From a virus, in IMG/VR virus record IMGVR_UViG_3300040816_001098, positions 1 through 30,531 of that record: 30,531 bases of DNA; one strand, 5' to 3'. Below, in pieces: positions 9,167-16,475 of this stretch. The position numbers were made by a program, and so were the translations under genes. The notes below the pieces were generated by a model. It saw nothing but the letters and a program-made list of their open reading frames with translations, did no database searches and had not been told where the DNA came from. The number at the start of each line of letters is the position of its first letter. Within the stretch, counting starts at the first letter, position 1.

Positions 9167-9283
9167 TTATCTTCTGCTTTTCTTTCTATTAGCTTTATCT
9201 TTTTTTCGTTTAGTTAAAGCTTTCTTATGCTTGATTTTATCTTTTAAATCAGGTTTAGGGTTATATGGTACTGACTCATCCAT
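9167..9283 (-). CDS. 38-residue strongly basic peptide
   Basis: Reads from ATG 9283 (MDESVPYNPKPD...) with AAGGAA nine bases before it. A longer in-frame extension into the scaffold gene lacks a ribosome site. After an acidic/proline start the peptide becomes almost entirely Lys/Arg (KKALTKRKKDKANRKKSRR). It lies between scaffold and capsid genes and ends next to a terminator. Such a peptide could bind DNA or RNA, or neutralise charge in the head, but I recognise no family. The clear ribosome site and spacing make it likely to be translated. Confidence 0.6.
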   Translation of the reverse strand: MDESVPYNPKPDLKDKIKHKKALTKRKKDKANRKKSRR

Positions 9284-9317
9284 TTGTAACAATTCCTTTA
9301 TTTTATTAATTATACTT

Positions 9318-10214
9318 TTAAACTTCAAAAGCCCCACGTCCTGCTTTTGTTCTATCTTCAATAATTTGGTTACGTCTAGTTTCTGATGTATCCTCTTTGA
9401 TATATTCAGCCCATAACTCAGCATCGCTCGCTAAAGCATCATCATTAGCCGATACAGGTATAGCCATTTGCCCGTTTAACTGCTCAATATTGTTATTTAA
9501 GTATTGCACAAACCATGCACCCTCACTATTAGCTATTTCGCCTAGTCTAGCTTTTTGGTCTTCGTTTAAGTATTGGTTGTTAGCAATACCCTGCTCAACT
9601 TGCTTAATAATTCTAGGAGCATCATCGCCTAGCTTTTTGTATTCATCAAGCATTGCCTTTTCTACCGCCTCAGGCGACCTAGTATCAATAACACCATGCT
9701 CAGATAACATATTTAACATTTTATTAATCATAACGTGCCCGTGTGCCTCTGAAATACCTGCCTCGTACAATTCTTTAGTAAATTGCTCAACACCCTCTTT
9801 CATTTCAACATTAGCCTCATTTTCAAAGTCTAATAAATGATTAAACCTTTCATCTTCTGCTTTAAATGTTTTCATATAATCATCTGCACTAGAAACAGCT
9901 TGATTTTTAGACATGATGCGACGCATGTCATCTCTTTGTTTATTAGCACTAGAAATTTCATCATCTTTTGATTTAATAAAGTTTTGTGCATTGTCTTTAT
10001 TAAATGAGCCGTCCTCGTTCATAAACTGAGCAAACATATCATTGTTGCCCTGGTCTTGATTATCTGCACTTGCTGTATCTGTATTAGCATTAACACTTAA
10101 TAAACCGTTACCGCTTGTTGTATCATTCATTTCAGCTGTAAGGTTTGCATCATTTGCTTTATCTTCTAAAGATGTATTGTTTTCATTTGCTGTTGTTTGG
10201 TTTTCTAATGTCAT
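9318..10214 (-). CDS. Scaffolding protein
   Basis: A 298-residue, highly acidic and helical protein (Asn/Asp/Glu-rich N-terminus, no Cys). The N-terminal ~90 residues look disordered, the rest helical, and the C-terminus is short and basic-polar (ETRRNQIIEDRTKAGRGAFEV). This composition and the place between portal and capsid genes are typical of podovirus scaffolds, which guide procapsid assembly and leave before DNA packaging. The start is ATG 10214 with AAGGAA upstream. It may have its own promoter at 10256-10284. Assignment is by composition and synteny. Confidence 0.78.
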   Translation of the reverse strand: MTLENQTTANENNTSLEDKANDANLTAEMNDTTSGNGLLSVNANTDTASADNQDQGNNDMFAQFMNEDGSFNKDNAQNFIKSKDDEISSANKQRDDMRRIMSKNQAVSSADDYMKTFKAEDERFNHLLDFENEANVEMKEGVEQFTKELYEAGISEAHGHVMINKMLNMLSEHGVIDTRSPEAVEKAMLDEYKKLGDDAPRIIKQVEQGIANNQYLNEDQKARLGEIANSEGAWFVQYLNNNIEQLNGQMAIPVSANDDALASDAELWAEYIKEDTSETRRNQIIEDRTKAGRGAFEV

Positions 10215-10255
10215 TGTCTTTATTCCTTATTTTGTAGTTTAATAAAACTTAATAT

Positions 10256-10300
10256 ATATTAGCATCTAAATATAAAAACATCAATATACTTAGACATCTA
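10256..10300 (-). promoter_or_regulatory. Scaffold promoter with ACATC-type operators
   Basis: The gap before the scaffold gene holds GCATCTA (10262-10268), ACATCAA (10278-10284) and ACATCTA (10294-10300). On the minus strand TTGATG (10284-10279), a 17-base gap and TAATAT (10261-10256) form a weak promoter into which these heptads fall. It would raise scaffold over portal expression. Confidence 0.5.
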
Positions 10301-10307
10301 TATATCA

Positions 10308-10544
10308 TTACTTTTGTTTTGCAATATTAATAAAACGTTTAATTCTTTTTATTAATTCTTGTTCGCCCGACTTTGCATAATGCTTATATACATTATCAAA
10401 GCAAGGACACCCCTCTTGCGACCATTTCTCAAGATGAGATAAAACCCTTTGTCCTTCCTCACTTTCAAAAACTGTTATAAAATCACTAGCTAGTGCTTTA
10501 TTAGCCCCAATCTTAGCAATATGCTGTTTAACTTTTTCCAACAT
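10308..10544 (-). CDS. Small protein between portal and scaffold (Bbp19-like, tentative)
   Basis: A 78-residue protein starting at ATG 10544, 11 bases after the portal stop. The core FITVFESEEGQRVLSHLEKW resembles the F-x-S-x-EG-x-x-VL pattern of small podovirus proteins at this place (the Bordetella phage Bbp19 group), of unknown function. Two cysteines (GCPCF) lie in the middle and the C-terminus is basic. No membrane segment. The family resemblance is from memory of the motif only, and the function is not known. Confidence 0.55.
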   Translation of the reverse strand: MLEKVKQHIAKIGANKALASDFITVFESEEGQRVLSHLEKWSQEGCPCFDNVYKHYAKSGEQELIKRIKRFINIAKQK

Positions 10545-10555
10545 TCTATACCCCT

Positions 10556-12154
10556 TTATACTGATTGTTTCATTGCTAGTTTATTTGCTAATTCTTCATT
10601 TTTCATAAGCTCCTCAGCATTAACTTGGTTATCTTGTTCAACTTTTTGCTCTACTTCTGTTCTAACAAGGTGTTGAGGCATGCCCCCATTTTCAGCCATA
10701 TATAAAGCTGTTTCGTTTACATGAATAGTAGATTGTAATGTTTTACCTGACGGGTCAATACTTGATAAATAACCCACCACATTAGCAACATTCTCTAGGT
10801 TCTCTGCTTTTAACTGTCTTGATAGTACTGAGTTTATTTTAACTGCATATTTAAAGTTATCTACATCCATAATATTAAAATCAGCCATTAGAATTTTTAA
10901 TAATCCCATTTCATCTAATACATCTAAAATTCTAATAACTAAAGGGCTGTTTAGTTCTGTTTTCAAAGTTCCATAAATTGAGGTTAAACGTTTCTTTAAG
11001 TCCTTATCAATTTTAATAACCTCGGTTGCTGTCCTACCTTGTGCTATCTCTGGTAATGTATCAGCTAACATTTTCTTTTTAATCTTTAATTCTCTTTGTT
11101 CAATTTGGTATGTCTCCAGGTTCTTATCAGTACCAACTTTTAAATCCTTAATACGGTCAACATCATCAACAAAGTTTACTGCCCCTGGTTCTAATATAAA
11201 ATCAGAATAATCAAACTCTGCACCATTATCAGCAACAAAGGTCGGTATATTAAAACTAAATGCTCTTAAAGAATATTCCATAATCTTATTAAGCACTTTA
11301 ATATCGGTTAAAGCTTTCATTGCAACGCCTCTGCCGTATATTTCGCCTGTTTGCTTACCAATCCTAACAACCACAAAAGGATTTGTTTTAAATACCTTTT
11401 TAAGCATTATTTTCTTTTCATCTTTATCAATAACAACATACTTGTAAACATTCTCATCATAATCATGATATGTACACTCAAGAAACTCAATCTCTTTTGT
11501 TCTATCGTCATCATCTTCAAAAGCATAAGCACCTTGTAACTCTTTCCATGTAGCCCCTACACTTTCTTTTTTTATTTTAAATACTCTAAATACTTTGCTT
11601 ACTCTACCGTTCTCGCCCTCTTCAATAGAATACTGATGAAACGGTATTGTTTTAAAGTTAATAGTATTTTGTACCTGGTCTTTTAAAACCAACATACAAG
11701 CAGTACCTACCGCTAAATCTCTAAAGAACTGCACAATGCTTTCATCAAAATTAGATATGTTCTTAGCCTCATTAGCAAACTTACTAATAACCTCTAGCTT
11801 ATTGTCTAAATCGCCTTTGTTAAAGCTCTCAGACGTCTTATAGCGGTATAAAATACCACTTTCTAAAGCTATCCAGTTTTCCTCAGGTGGTGTCATTAGT
11901 CCTTGCATTGTTGCACCGAACTCGTCCACACCGTCCTCGCCTGCTGATGTATAAAGCTTTTCGCCCGCCTCAAGAAAGTTCTTACTATTTTTATCTTCTT
12001 TGTTATCAGTATGTCCATGTCCTGGGCATACATAATCTAAAACCTCTTTATATTTAGTATTCCAACTATCTTTTACCGATTGTGCTTTATCTGCTCGAGC
12101 TATTAAAAACTCTGCATCAAAAGTTTTAATCTCTGTATTTTGCTGTTTTTCCAT
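10556..12154 (-). CDS. Portal / head-to-tail connector (T7 gp8-like)
   Basis: A 532-residue protein of the T7 gp8-type connector family, which forms the twelve-part ring through which DNA enters and leaves the head. Recognisable parts include DEFGATMQGLMTPPEENWIAL near residue 80, QFFRDLAVGTACMLV near 165, GEIYGRGVAMKALTDIKVLNKI near 270, and a C-terminal helical clip/barrel region ending in a polar tail. Length matches the family (~510-560). It starts at ATG 12154, 21 bases after the previous gene. The upstream terminase genes complete the packaging set. Confidence 0.92.
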   Translation of the reverse strand: MEKQQNTEIKTFDAEFLIARADKAQSVKDSWNTKYKEVLDYVCPGHGHTDNKEDKNSKNFLEAGEKLYTSAGEDGVDEFGATMQGLMTPPEENWIALESGILYRYKTSESFNKGDLDNKLEVISKFANEAKNISNFDESIVQFFRDLAVGTACMLVLKDQVQNTINFKTIPFHQYSIEEGENGRVSKVFRVFKIKKESVGATWKELQGAYAFEDDDDRTKEIEFLECTYHDYDENVYKYVVIDKDEKKIMLKKVFKTNPFVVVRIGKQTGEIYGRGVAMKALTDIKVLNKIMEYSLRAFSFNIPTFVADNGAEFDYSDFILEPGAVNFVDDVDRIKDLKVGTDKNLETYQIEQRELKIKKKMLADTLPEIAQGRTATEVIKIDKDLKKRLTSIYGTLKTELNSPLVIRILDVLDEMGLLKILMADFNIMDVDNFKYAVKINSVLSRQLKAENLENVANVVGYLSSIDPSGKTLQSTIHVNETALYMAENGGMPQHLVRTEVEQKVEQDNQVNAEELMKNEELANKLAMKQSV

Positions 12155-12175
12155 TGTGCCTATTCTTTCTTTTGT

Positions 12176-12448
12176 TTAACCTAAAACATCAACTAGCTTA
12201 TTAGCTCCAGTTGTTCTATTTAGACTGTATGATTTACCAGTTGTAACACCCATTTGATTTCTTTGAGTGTTAATTAGTGTTTTACGTTCGTTTAGTGCGT
12301 CTTTTTCAGCCTCTTTTTGCTCAGCCATTTGTCTATTTTGCTCAGCTTTCATTAGCTTTTCTTGTTTTTGTTGGTTTCTACGCATGGTATTTAATGCCAC
12401 GCCTGGAAGTCCAAACAACGCCCCCGAAACAAAGTTATTTTTTGCCAT
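12176..12448 (-). CDS. Small helical protein before the portal gene
   Basis: A 90-residue protein, start ATG 12448, overlapping the upstream gene by 14 bases, with AGGAGG just before the start. The N-terminus is mildly hydrophobic (FVSGALFGLPGVAL), then residues 22-58 form a charged coiled coil rich in Gln, Lys and Glu. The C-terminus is polar. Overlap and a strong ribosome site show it belongs to the packaging operon. I do not recognise the family; a minor head or assembly role is possible. Confidence 0.6.
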   Translation of the reverse strand: MAKNNFVSGALFGLPGVALNTMRRNQQKQEKLMKAEQNRQMAEQKEAEKDALNERKTLINTQRNQMGVTTGKSYSLNRTTGANKLVDVLG

Positions 12449-12788
12449 AACTTACCTCCTTTGCTTTGTTATAAAATTGTTGACAGTTAAAGAAAACTCC
12501 TTTAATGCCAGTTAAAACCTTGCCAGTACTTATACAATTAAGTAAATAAACCCTATGAGTTCTCAGTTCATCTGTATCAACTCTAAGCTTTACAATGCCT
12601 TTAACTTTGTAGCCACTATAAACCCTATTGCGTTCAACTTCCCTGTTGCCCATTATTAGCGTATTATCATTTTTCTCAACATAATAAGCTAGCTCTACCC
12701 CATTATCATGATAATCAACAACCTTATAAACTAAGTGTTGTTTCTTTTTCTCATTTTCTAACAGAATAACTATAACGTCTCTTTTCAT
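12435..12788 (-). CDS. Unknown protein after TerL
   Basis: A 117-residue protein beginning two bases after the terminase stop (ATG 12788) and overlapping the next gene by 14 bases. Sequence is basic and beta-rich (KRDVIVILLENEKKKQHLVYKVVDY). Two Cys occur in the last third. No membrane segment or catalytic motif is seen. Tight spacing places it in the packaging operon; its role is unknown. Confidence 0.6.
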   Translation of the reverse strand: MKRDVIVILLENEKKKQHLVYKVVDYHDNGVELAYYVEKNDNTLIMGNREVERNRVYSGYKVKGIVKLRVDTDELRTHRVYLLNCISTGKVLTGIKGVFFNCQQFYNKAKEVSYGKK

Positions 12789-12790
12789 GC

Positions 12791-14125
12791 CTACATGCCC
12801 CCTTTATATGCTCTATGCACTTTTGTTTTCTTAGGTCTTTCGCCTTTTTTCAGTAGCAATGGTAGAATCCTAAAAGCATCTGAACCATGCGATGTCCAAT
12901 CATGTAAAGGACTATCTTTAAACTTCTTGCGGTCTTCATCATATTCACGGCGGTATTGTTTTAAAGCCATGTAGCCGTCTTTAACTTTAGATGAATTAAA
13001 ATGACAAATAGGTAATATAGCTCTAACAGCTTGTATATCTCTAATAACACTAGATGTTCTTTTATGTACTTTTACATTCTTTAAGCCTAAACCTCTTAGC
13101 TGTGCATCAATGCTTAAAGCTCTCTCTGTTGATGTTAATTGTCTGTGTGAACCGTCATGCGGTAAGTTGTGGCTAGAATACCTATAACCTTTATCTTGTA
13201 TAACTTCTGTATAGTGTCCTAGTGAATATGTATGGTTTTCATAATAATCGATTAAATAAGGCTTATTTTCTATAATTTGCACAAACCATATAGCCATACT
13301 ATCACTAACTCCAATATCCCACATTGTATGCACTGGGTATTTATCATTATATGGATATTCTTTATATTGGTGTTCATATCTTTTTAAGAAGTCTGCATAA
13401 TATGCCCCTAAAATAGCCCCCTCAAAGCTACAATAATACTCTTGTTGTATAACTTCCTCAGGTTTTCCTCTTTCTCTTTCTTCTTCTAAATCCTCAGGGT
13501 GTACAACTCCTGTATCTTCAATCGTTAGCATGCTTGCATAGTAATGTTCTTTCTTAGCTATAAAATCAAACATATCTTTAGCGTGGTTCTCTCCCCTAGG
13601 TGTTGTATTAAAAATAACCCACCCTTTAGTTTCTTTTAACATCGGTTCAATAACAAGATCATATAGGTTAGGTTTCTGCAACGCAAACTCGCTAATAACA
13701 GCCCCTTTAATACCTGCACCAACTAACGCATCATAATTATCGCCACCTAAGAAATATATTATAGAGCCCTCCTTTTCAGGGTCTTTAGGGTCTCTTAATA
13801 TAACTTTCATTTCTGTTTTATTTTTCTTAAAAACAATTTCAGGCGGTATAAAATCAATATATTTCATGCCCATAGATGTAATACCGTCCCATATAGAACG
13901 CCTTACCTGGTTTTTTTGTGGTAGAACATACCAATAGTTACCTTTTTCCTGCAATGCTTTTGTATATAGAATTTGTAAACAAGTTAAATCTTTGCCTGCT
14001 CGTCTATGCCATACAACAAAGGCTTTTCTAACATTATCTACAACCATTTTACGCCACAATGGTTTTTGATAAGGTCTTAACCCTAGAACTGGCATATTGA
14101 TATTAAGTGTGTTTTGATTACTCAT
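12791..14125 (-). CDS. terL: Terminase large subunit
   Basis: A 444-residue packaging motor and headful/cos nuclease. The ATPase domain has a variant Walker A, HRRAGKD (residues 40-46), and a Walker B ending GAVISE with the catalytic Glu at 146. The C-terminal RNase-H-like nuclease domain begins near MWDIGVSDS (~residue 270) and ends with the acidic HGSDAFRIL (~425). A late TTPRG motif corresponds to coupling motif C. Length is slightly short but complete for this group. It starts at ATG 14125, six bases after the TerS stop. Confidence 0.95.
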   Translation of the reverse strand: MSNQNTLNINMPVLGLRPYQKPLWRKMVVDNVRKAFVVWHRRAGKDLTCLQILYTKALQEKGNYWYVLPQKNQVRRSIWDGITSMGMKYIDFIPPEIVFKKNKTEMKVILRDPKDPEKEGSIIYFLGGDNYDALVGAGIKGAVISEFALQKPNLYDLVIEPMLKETKGWVIFNTTPRGENHAKDMFDFIAKKEHYYASMLTIEDTGVVHPEDLEEERERGKPEEVIQQEYYCSFEGAILGAYYADFLKRYEHQYKEYPYNDKYPVHTMWDIGVSDSMAIWFVQIIENKPYLIDYYENHTYSLGHYTEVIQDKGYRYSSHNLPHDGSHRQLTSTERALSIDAQLRGLGLKNVKVHKRTSSVIRDIQAVRAILPICHFNSSKVKDGYMALKQYRREYDEDRKKFKDSPLHDWTSHGSDAFRILPLLLKKGERPKKTKVHRAYKGGM

Positions 14126-14131
14126 TGTGGT

Positions 14132-14596
14132 TTATTCCTCATTATCTAAGCCATTATCAATAATAATATTAATCGCCGTAGGCGTCGCCGATTTTTCCTC
14201 ATCTTCTTTTGCTTTGTTAGACACGTTTATTTGCTTAGCATGCTCAAATATACCTACTGCTTTAGCTTTCAACTCTAATGCTTTAATAACATTGCCGTTA
14301 AAACGAGCATTAAACCCCTCATCTGGACGACCTCGTTCGTTTGACATAACCTCGTCTAACTCTTGAAAGAACTCTAACATATCAAACCCTAGAGCCATTT
14401 CGTTTCTTATTTCTTTAATTCTTTGCTTTATATACGGTTTGCTTGCAAGTACACTAGCTTTGCTAGTTCTAATGCTTTTACTAGCACTTGAATCATAAGC
14501 CTTTGTATAGGCTAACAGTTGGCTTTTGCCTTGCGATATTAATTGGCAAAAATTCTCCTGTTTTGGTGTTAAGTTTTTTTCTTTAATTAAGGACAC
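14132..14596 (-). CDS. terS: Terminase small subunit
   Basis: A 154-residue protein that recognises phage DNA and loads the large subunit. The N-terminal helix-turn-helix (LTPKQENFCQLISQGKSQ, then AYTKAYDSS and PYIKQRIKEI) is that of the Terminase_2 small-subunit family. A central coiled region and an acidic C-terminal tail follow, the usual plan. The start is GTG 14596, with AAGGGG about nine bases upstream. It lies six bases ahead of terL. Confidence 0.88.
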   Translation of the reverse strand: MSLIKEKNLTPKQENFCQLISQGKSQLLAYTKAYDSSASKSIRTSKASVLASKPYIKQRIKEIRNEMALGFDMLEFFQELDEVMSNERGRPDEGFNARFNGNVIKALELKAKAVGIFEHAKQINVSNKAKEDEEKSATPTAINIIIDNGLDNEE

Positions 14597-14635
14597 AATA
14601 CATTACCCCTTTATTACCCTTCTAAATTATGAGGG

Positions 14636-15001
14636 CTAAGCCTCTTGAGCCTCGCGGATTTCCTTAATCAGAGCCTTTAAAGGGGGCTCTCCGATAATAT
14701 GGGTAATATTAGAGGATATTTGTTTATCTAATTCTTTTCTTAATTCCTCGTTTTTTTCTTGGACTGGTTTCATGTCTTTTAGCCATGCACTAGCTTGTTC
14801 ATGAGTTTCAAAAACTCTAGCCTTATCAATACACTCAAACCATTGCTTATCAGCAATAGTATTAAACGTAAAATAGATATAACCTAACTCAGTTACACCA
14901 ATACCTAAACAAACTCCCTCAAGGATTTCATCTGTTTTAGGATTAATAAAGTAAAACCTGTTTCCAATCAGTTTTCCAATAAGTTGGTCTATATGTAACA
15001 T
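14636..15001 (-). CDS. First gene of the packaging operon, unknown
   Basis: A 121-residue protein from ATG 15001 with AGGAG (15011-15015) nine bases upstream. The first ~75 residues look like a beta-rich fold (FYFINPKTDEILEGVCLGIG, ELGYIYFTFN), followed by a charged coiled coil and a helical tail. Being first in the late operon, next to the divergent control region, it could be regulatory or assist terminase, but there is no recognisable motif. Confidence 0.6.
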   Translation of the reverse strand: MLHIDQLIGKLIGNRFYFINPKTDEILEGVCLGIGVTELGYIYFTFNTIADKQWFECIDKARVFETHEQASAWLKDMKPVQEKNEELRKELDKQISSNITHIIGEPPLKALIKEIREAQEA

Positions 15002-15049
15002 AAACGTATACTCCTTTTTTTATGTTTATTTAATTTTATATATTGCTCT

Positions 15050-15079
15050 ATTATAATCATGTATAATAAAAAAAAGCAA
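15050..15079 (-). promoter_or_regulatory. Promoter of the packaging operon
   Basis: Minus strand: TTGCTT (15079-15074), an 18-base gap, and a consensus TATAAT (15055-15050). The start of transcription should be near 15043, giving a ~40-base leader to the gene at 15001. The -35 hexamer overlaps the T-rich end of the inverted repeat at 15079-15106. Confidence 0.6.
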
Positions 15080-15106
15080 CCACTACCATAGTTTAGTAGT
15101 GGTTTA
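15079..15106 (-). terminator. Inverted repeat: terminator or operator upstream of the packaging promoter
   Basis: AACCACTAC (15079 onward) pairs with GTAGTGGTT after a short loop. Read on the minus strand it is followed by GCTTTTTTTT, a good intrinsic terminator. It would stop minus-strand transcripts started further upstream, near 15112 or 15150, before the packaging genes. As DNA it also covers the -35 region of the promoter at 15050-15079 and could be a repressor site. Confidence 0.65.
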
Positions 15107-15111
15107 AGGCA

Positions 15112-15161
15112 ATTATATATAGATGTCTAAATATATACACATCTAAAAAAGTGTAACATAA
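15112..15161 (-). promoter_or_regulatory. Upstream control site: ACATCTA pair and late box D
   Basis: TAGATGT (15120-15126) and ACATCTA (15139-15145) form an inverted pair just upstream of a minus-strand TATAAT (15117-15112) with no good -35. Next to them is a single AGTGTAACATAA box (15150-15161), the same sequence as one arm of late elements A and B. This is the only place where the two motif families adjoin. Confidence 0.6.
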
Positions 15162-15431
15162 GTATTTAGCTAGATTATATAATAATATATATCATAACAA
15201 GCACTAATAAAATGCACTATTAGTACCAAAAAGAACAGTATTGATAGGAAAAATATAAATATACTAGAAATTCTATTTTGAATATTCATTTTAAGAGCTT
15301 TCTATTCGTTTTCATTGCTTTATTACTTATATAGTATATCAATAAATATTAAATATTTCAATACTAAATAGCTGTATATTATATATATTTTAATATTTTT
15401 TGAGTTTTTTAATGTTTTTTTGCAAAAACCC
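15162..15431. other. AT-rich spacer between divergent modules
   Basis: About 270 bases with no gene. It holds a small inverted repeat (ACTAATA 15203-15209 with TATTAGT 15218-15224) and, at 15312-15322, TCATTGCTTTA preceded by TTCGTTT, which is a compact relative of the antisense core of the RNA at 23351-23427. Several homopolymer T runs precede the promoter at 15432. Otherwise I see nothing clear. Confidence 0.5.
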
Positions 15432-15470
15432 TTGACGTGCAAAAGTGCACATGTTATATTATACACATGT
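15432..15470 (+). promoter_or_regulatory. Early/lysogenic promoter with overlapping palindromes
   Basis: TTGACG (15432-15437), 17-base gap, TATATT (15455-15460) make a strong plus-strand promoter for the early operon. The spacer contains the dyad GTGCA-AAAG-TGCAC (15437-15450), and CACATGT occurs at 15448-15454 and again at 15464-15470 on either side of the -10. These are likely repressor sites; the XRE protein at 19367 is the obvious candidate ligand. Confidence 0.8.
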
Positions 15471-15488
15471 TCAAAAATGAGCATATTA

Positions 15489-15526
15489 GTTTTAAAGCAA
15501 CTAAATAAACGAAAGAATGAAACGAT
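15489..15526 (+). repeat. Early leader repeat, copy 1
   Basis: GTTTTAAAGCAA (15489-15500) and AAGAATGAAACGAT (15513-15526), the latter reaching into the start codon of the 15525 gene. Both blocks are perfectly complementary to the predicted RNA at 23351-23427. Confidence 0.6.
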
Positions 15527-15728
15527 GACAAAGCAAGAAATGATAGATTTTATCTATCGCTATGCATGCCCTGAATATAAGGGCATGCTAAACAATAAAC
15601 CTAGTTATTTAAAATTTATTCCAGGACAAGGAACTAGTATAGTTCTTTTAGAGGATTTTGAAGAAAATGAGTTGCAAGAGCTTTATACTTTTGCAGTAAA
15701 TCGTAAACAAAAGCTATCTTTAGCTTAA
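15525..15728 (+). CDS. Small early protein, unknown
   Basis: A 67-residue protein from ATG 15525 (MTKQEMIDFIYRY). The frame extends upstream through the promoter itself, so the earlier in-frame ATG at 15420 cannot be the start. It is first in the early operon, about 58 bases after the predicted transcription start. The sequence is acidic in the second half (LLEDFEENELQELYTF), with no Cys pairs or membrane segment. First genes after such promoters are often regulators, but no DNA-binding motif is evident. Confidence 0.6.
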   Translation: MTKQEMIDFIYRYACPEYKGMLNNKPSYLKFIPGQGTSIVLLEDFEENELQELYTFAVNRKQKLSLA

Positions 15729-15749
15729 TTTTAAATAAAGGGTCTTGTT

Positions 15750-16259
15750 ATGCAAATAATTGCCTACACTCAAGAAAATAATACAAAAACAATTTTAGAT
15801 GTTATTTCAAACGAAATTTTATATAAAAATCTTTGTGATAAAATAGCAGAAAAATACAACGATGCAAGATACTTTGAAAATGGCGAGCCTAACCGCTTTT
15901 TAATGCTAGATTTAAAACGCTCTTTGCATCATAAAGTTTTAAACTTTTTAAATGGTACTGAAAAGCAACTTATCGATGATATACAAGATATAAACAACGC
16001 TTATCATTTCTTAGAAAAAGTATTAAGTAAAAACAAAAATGTTAAAATAACTACAGTTTTTGAAACTACTAATGCTCAAATTAAGATTGCTAAGCCTAAT
16101 AATATTAAAACAATAAGCGTTTTATTACTATCAGCTGTTTTATTTTGTTCTGTATCATTTTTACTAGGTTGTGTTATTACACAAATAAAAACTAATTTAA
16201 AACAACCACAAATAACAAAGGTAATGCAACATGACAGACAATACACAAAAGCTATTTGA
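15750..16259 (+). CDS. Tail-anchored membrane protein, unknown
   Basis: A 169-residue protein with a soluble helical N-terminal part and one strong membrane segment at residues ~121-146 (ISVLLLSAVLFCSVSFLLG), followed by a short basic tail. It begins 21 bases after the previous stop and overlaps the next gene by 29 bases. No enzyme motif is seen. Small membrane proteins expressed with a repressor operon in temperate phages often act in superinfection exclusion; that is only a guess here. AAAGGG lies before the start. Confidence 0.65.
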   Translation: MQIIAYTQENNTKTILDVISNEILYKNLCDKIAEKYNDARYFENGEPNRFLMLDLKRSLHHKVLNFLNGTEKQLIDDIQDINNAYHFLEKVLSKNKNVKITTVFETTNAQIKIAKPNNIKTISVLLLSAVLFCSVSFLLGCVITQIKTNLKQPQITKVMQHDRQYTKAI

Positions 16260-16440
16260 GGCTTATGAAAAACTTTACCAGGACGGTAAAATTTCGCATC
16301 AGCAATTAGTTACTCACAAGGTTATTAAAAACCGCCATAGAGTTTATAGACTTTATGCAAATAAGTTTGAGGGTCTAAAAGCAGACGAATTTATAAAACT
16401 TTCACAATTCTTAAAAAGCAAAACACAAGAAAACAATTAA
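16231..16440 (+). CDS. Small basic protein, unknown
   Basis: A 69-residue protein starting inside the end of the preceding gene (29-base overlap), with AAAGG shortly before its ATG at 16231. The sequence is helical and basic in the centre (HKVIKNRHRVYRLYANKFEG). No domain recognised. The overlap suggests translation coupled to the membrane-protein gene. Confidence 0.55.
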   Translation: MTDNTQKLFEAYEKLYQDGKISHQQLVTHKVIKNRHRVYRLYANKFEGLKADEFIKLSQFLKSKTQENN

Positions 16441-16441
16441 T

Positions 16442-16475
16442 TTTTAAAGCAATGAAATTAAGGAAACGAAACGAT
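16442..16475 (+). repeat. Early leader repeat, copy 2 (before ERF gene)
   Basis: TTTTAAAGCAATGA (16442-16455), then TTAAGG (the ribosome site) and GAAACGAT (16468-16475) reaching the start codon. The first ATG opens a 12-codon frame that overlaps the ERF start out of frame. It is complementary to the RNA at 23351-23427 over both blocks. Confidence 0.6.

Noticed and set aside
9075-9386. 103-codon plus-strand frame near the capsid promoter
   Set aside because: It runs across a terminator and over the 38-residue gene and the scaffold end, and has no ribosome site.
9397-9840. 147-codon plus-strand frame
   Set aside because: It is antisense to the scaffold gene, has no ribosome site, and its Ser/Ile-rich product is what the opposite strand of an acidic helical gene gives.
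15420-15524. N-terminal extension of the first early gene
   Set aside because: The extension would include the promoter of the operon itself, so it cannot be translated from that transcript.
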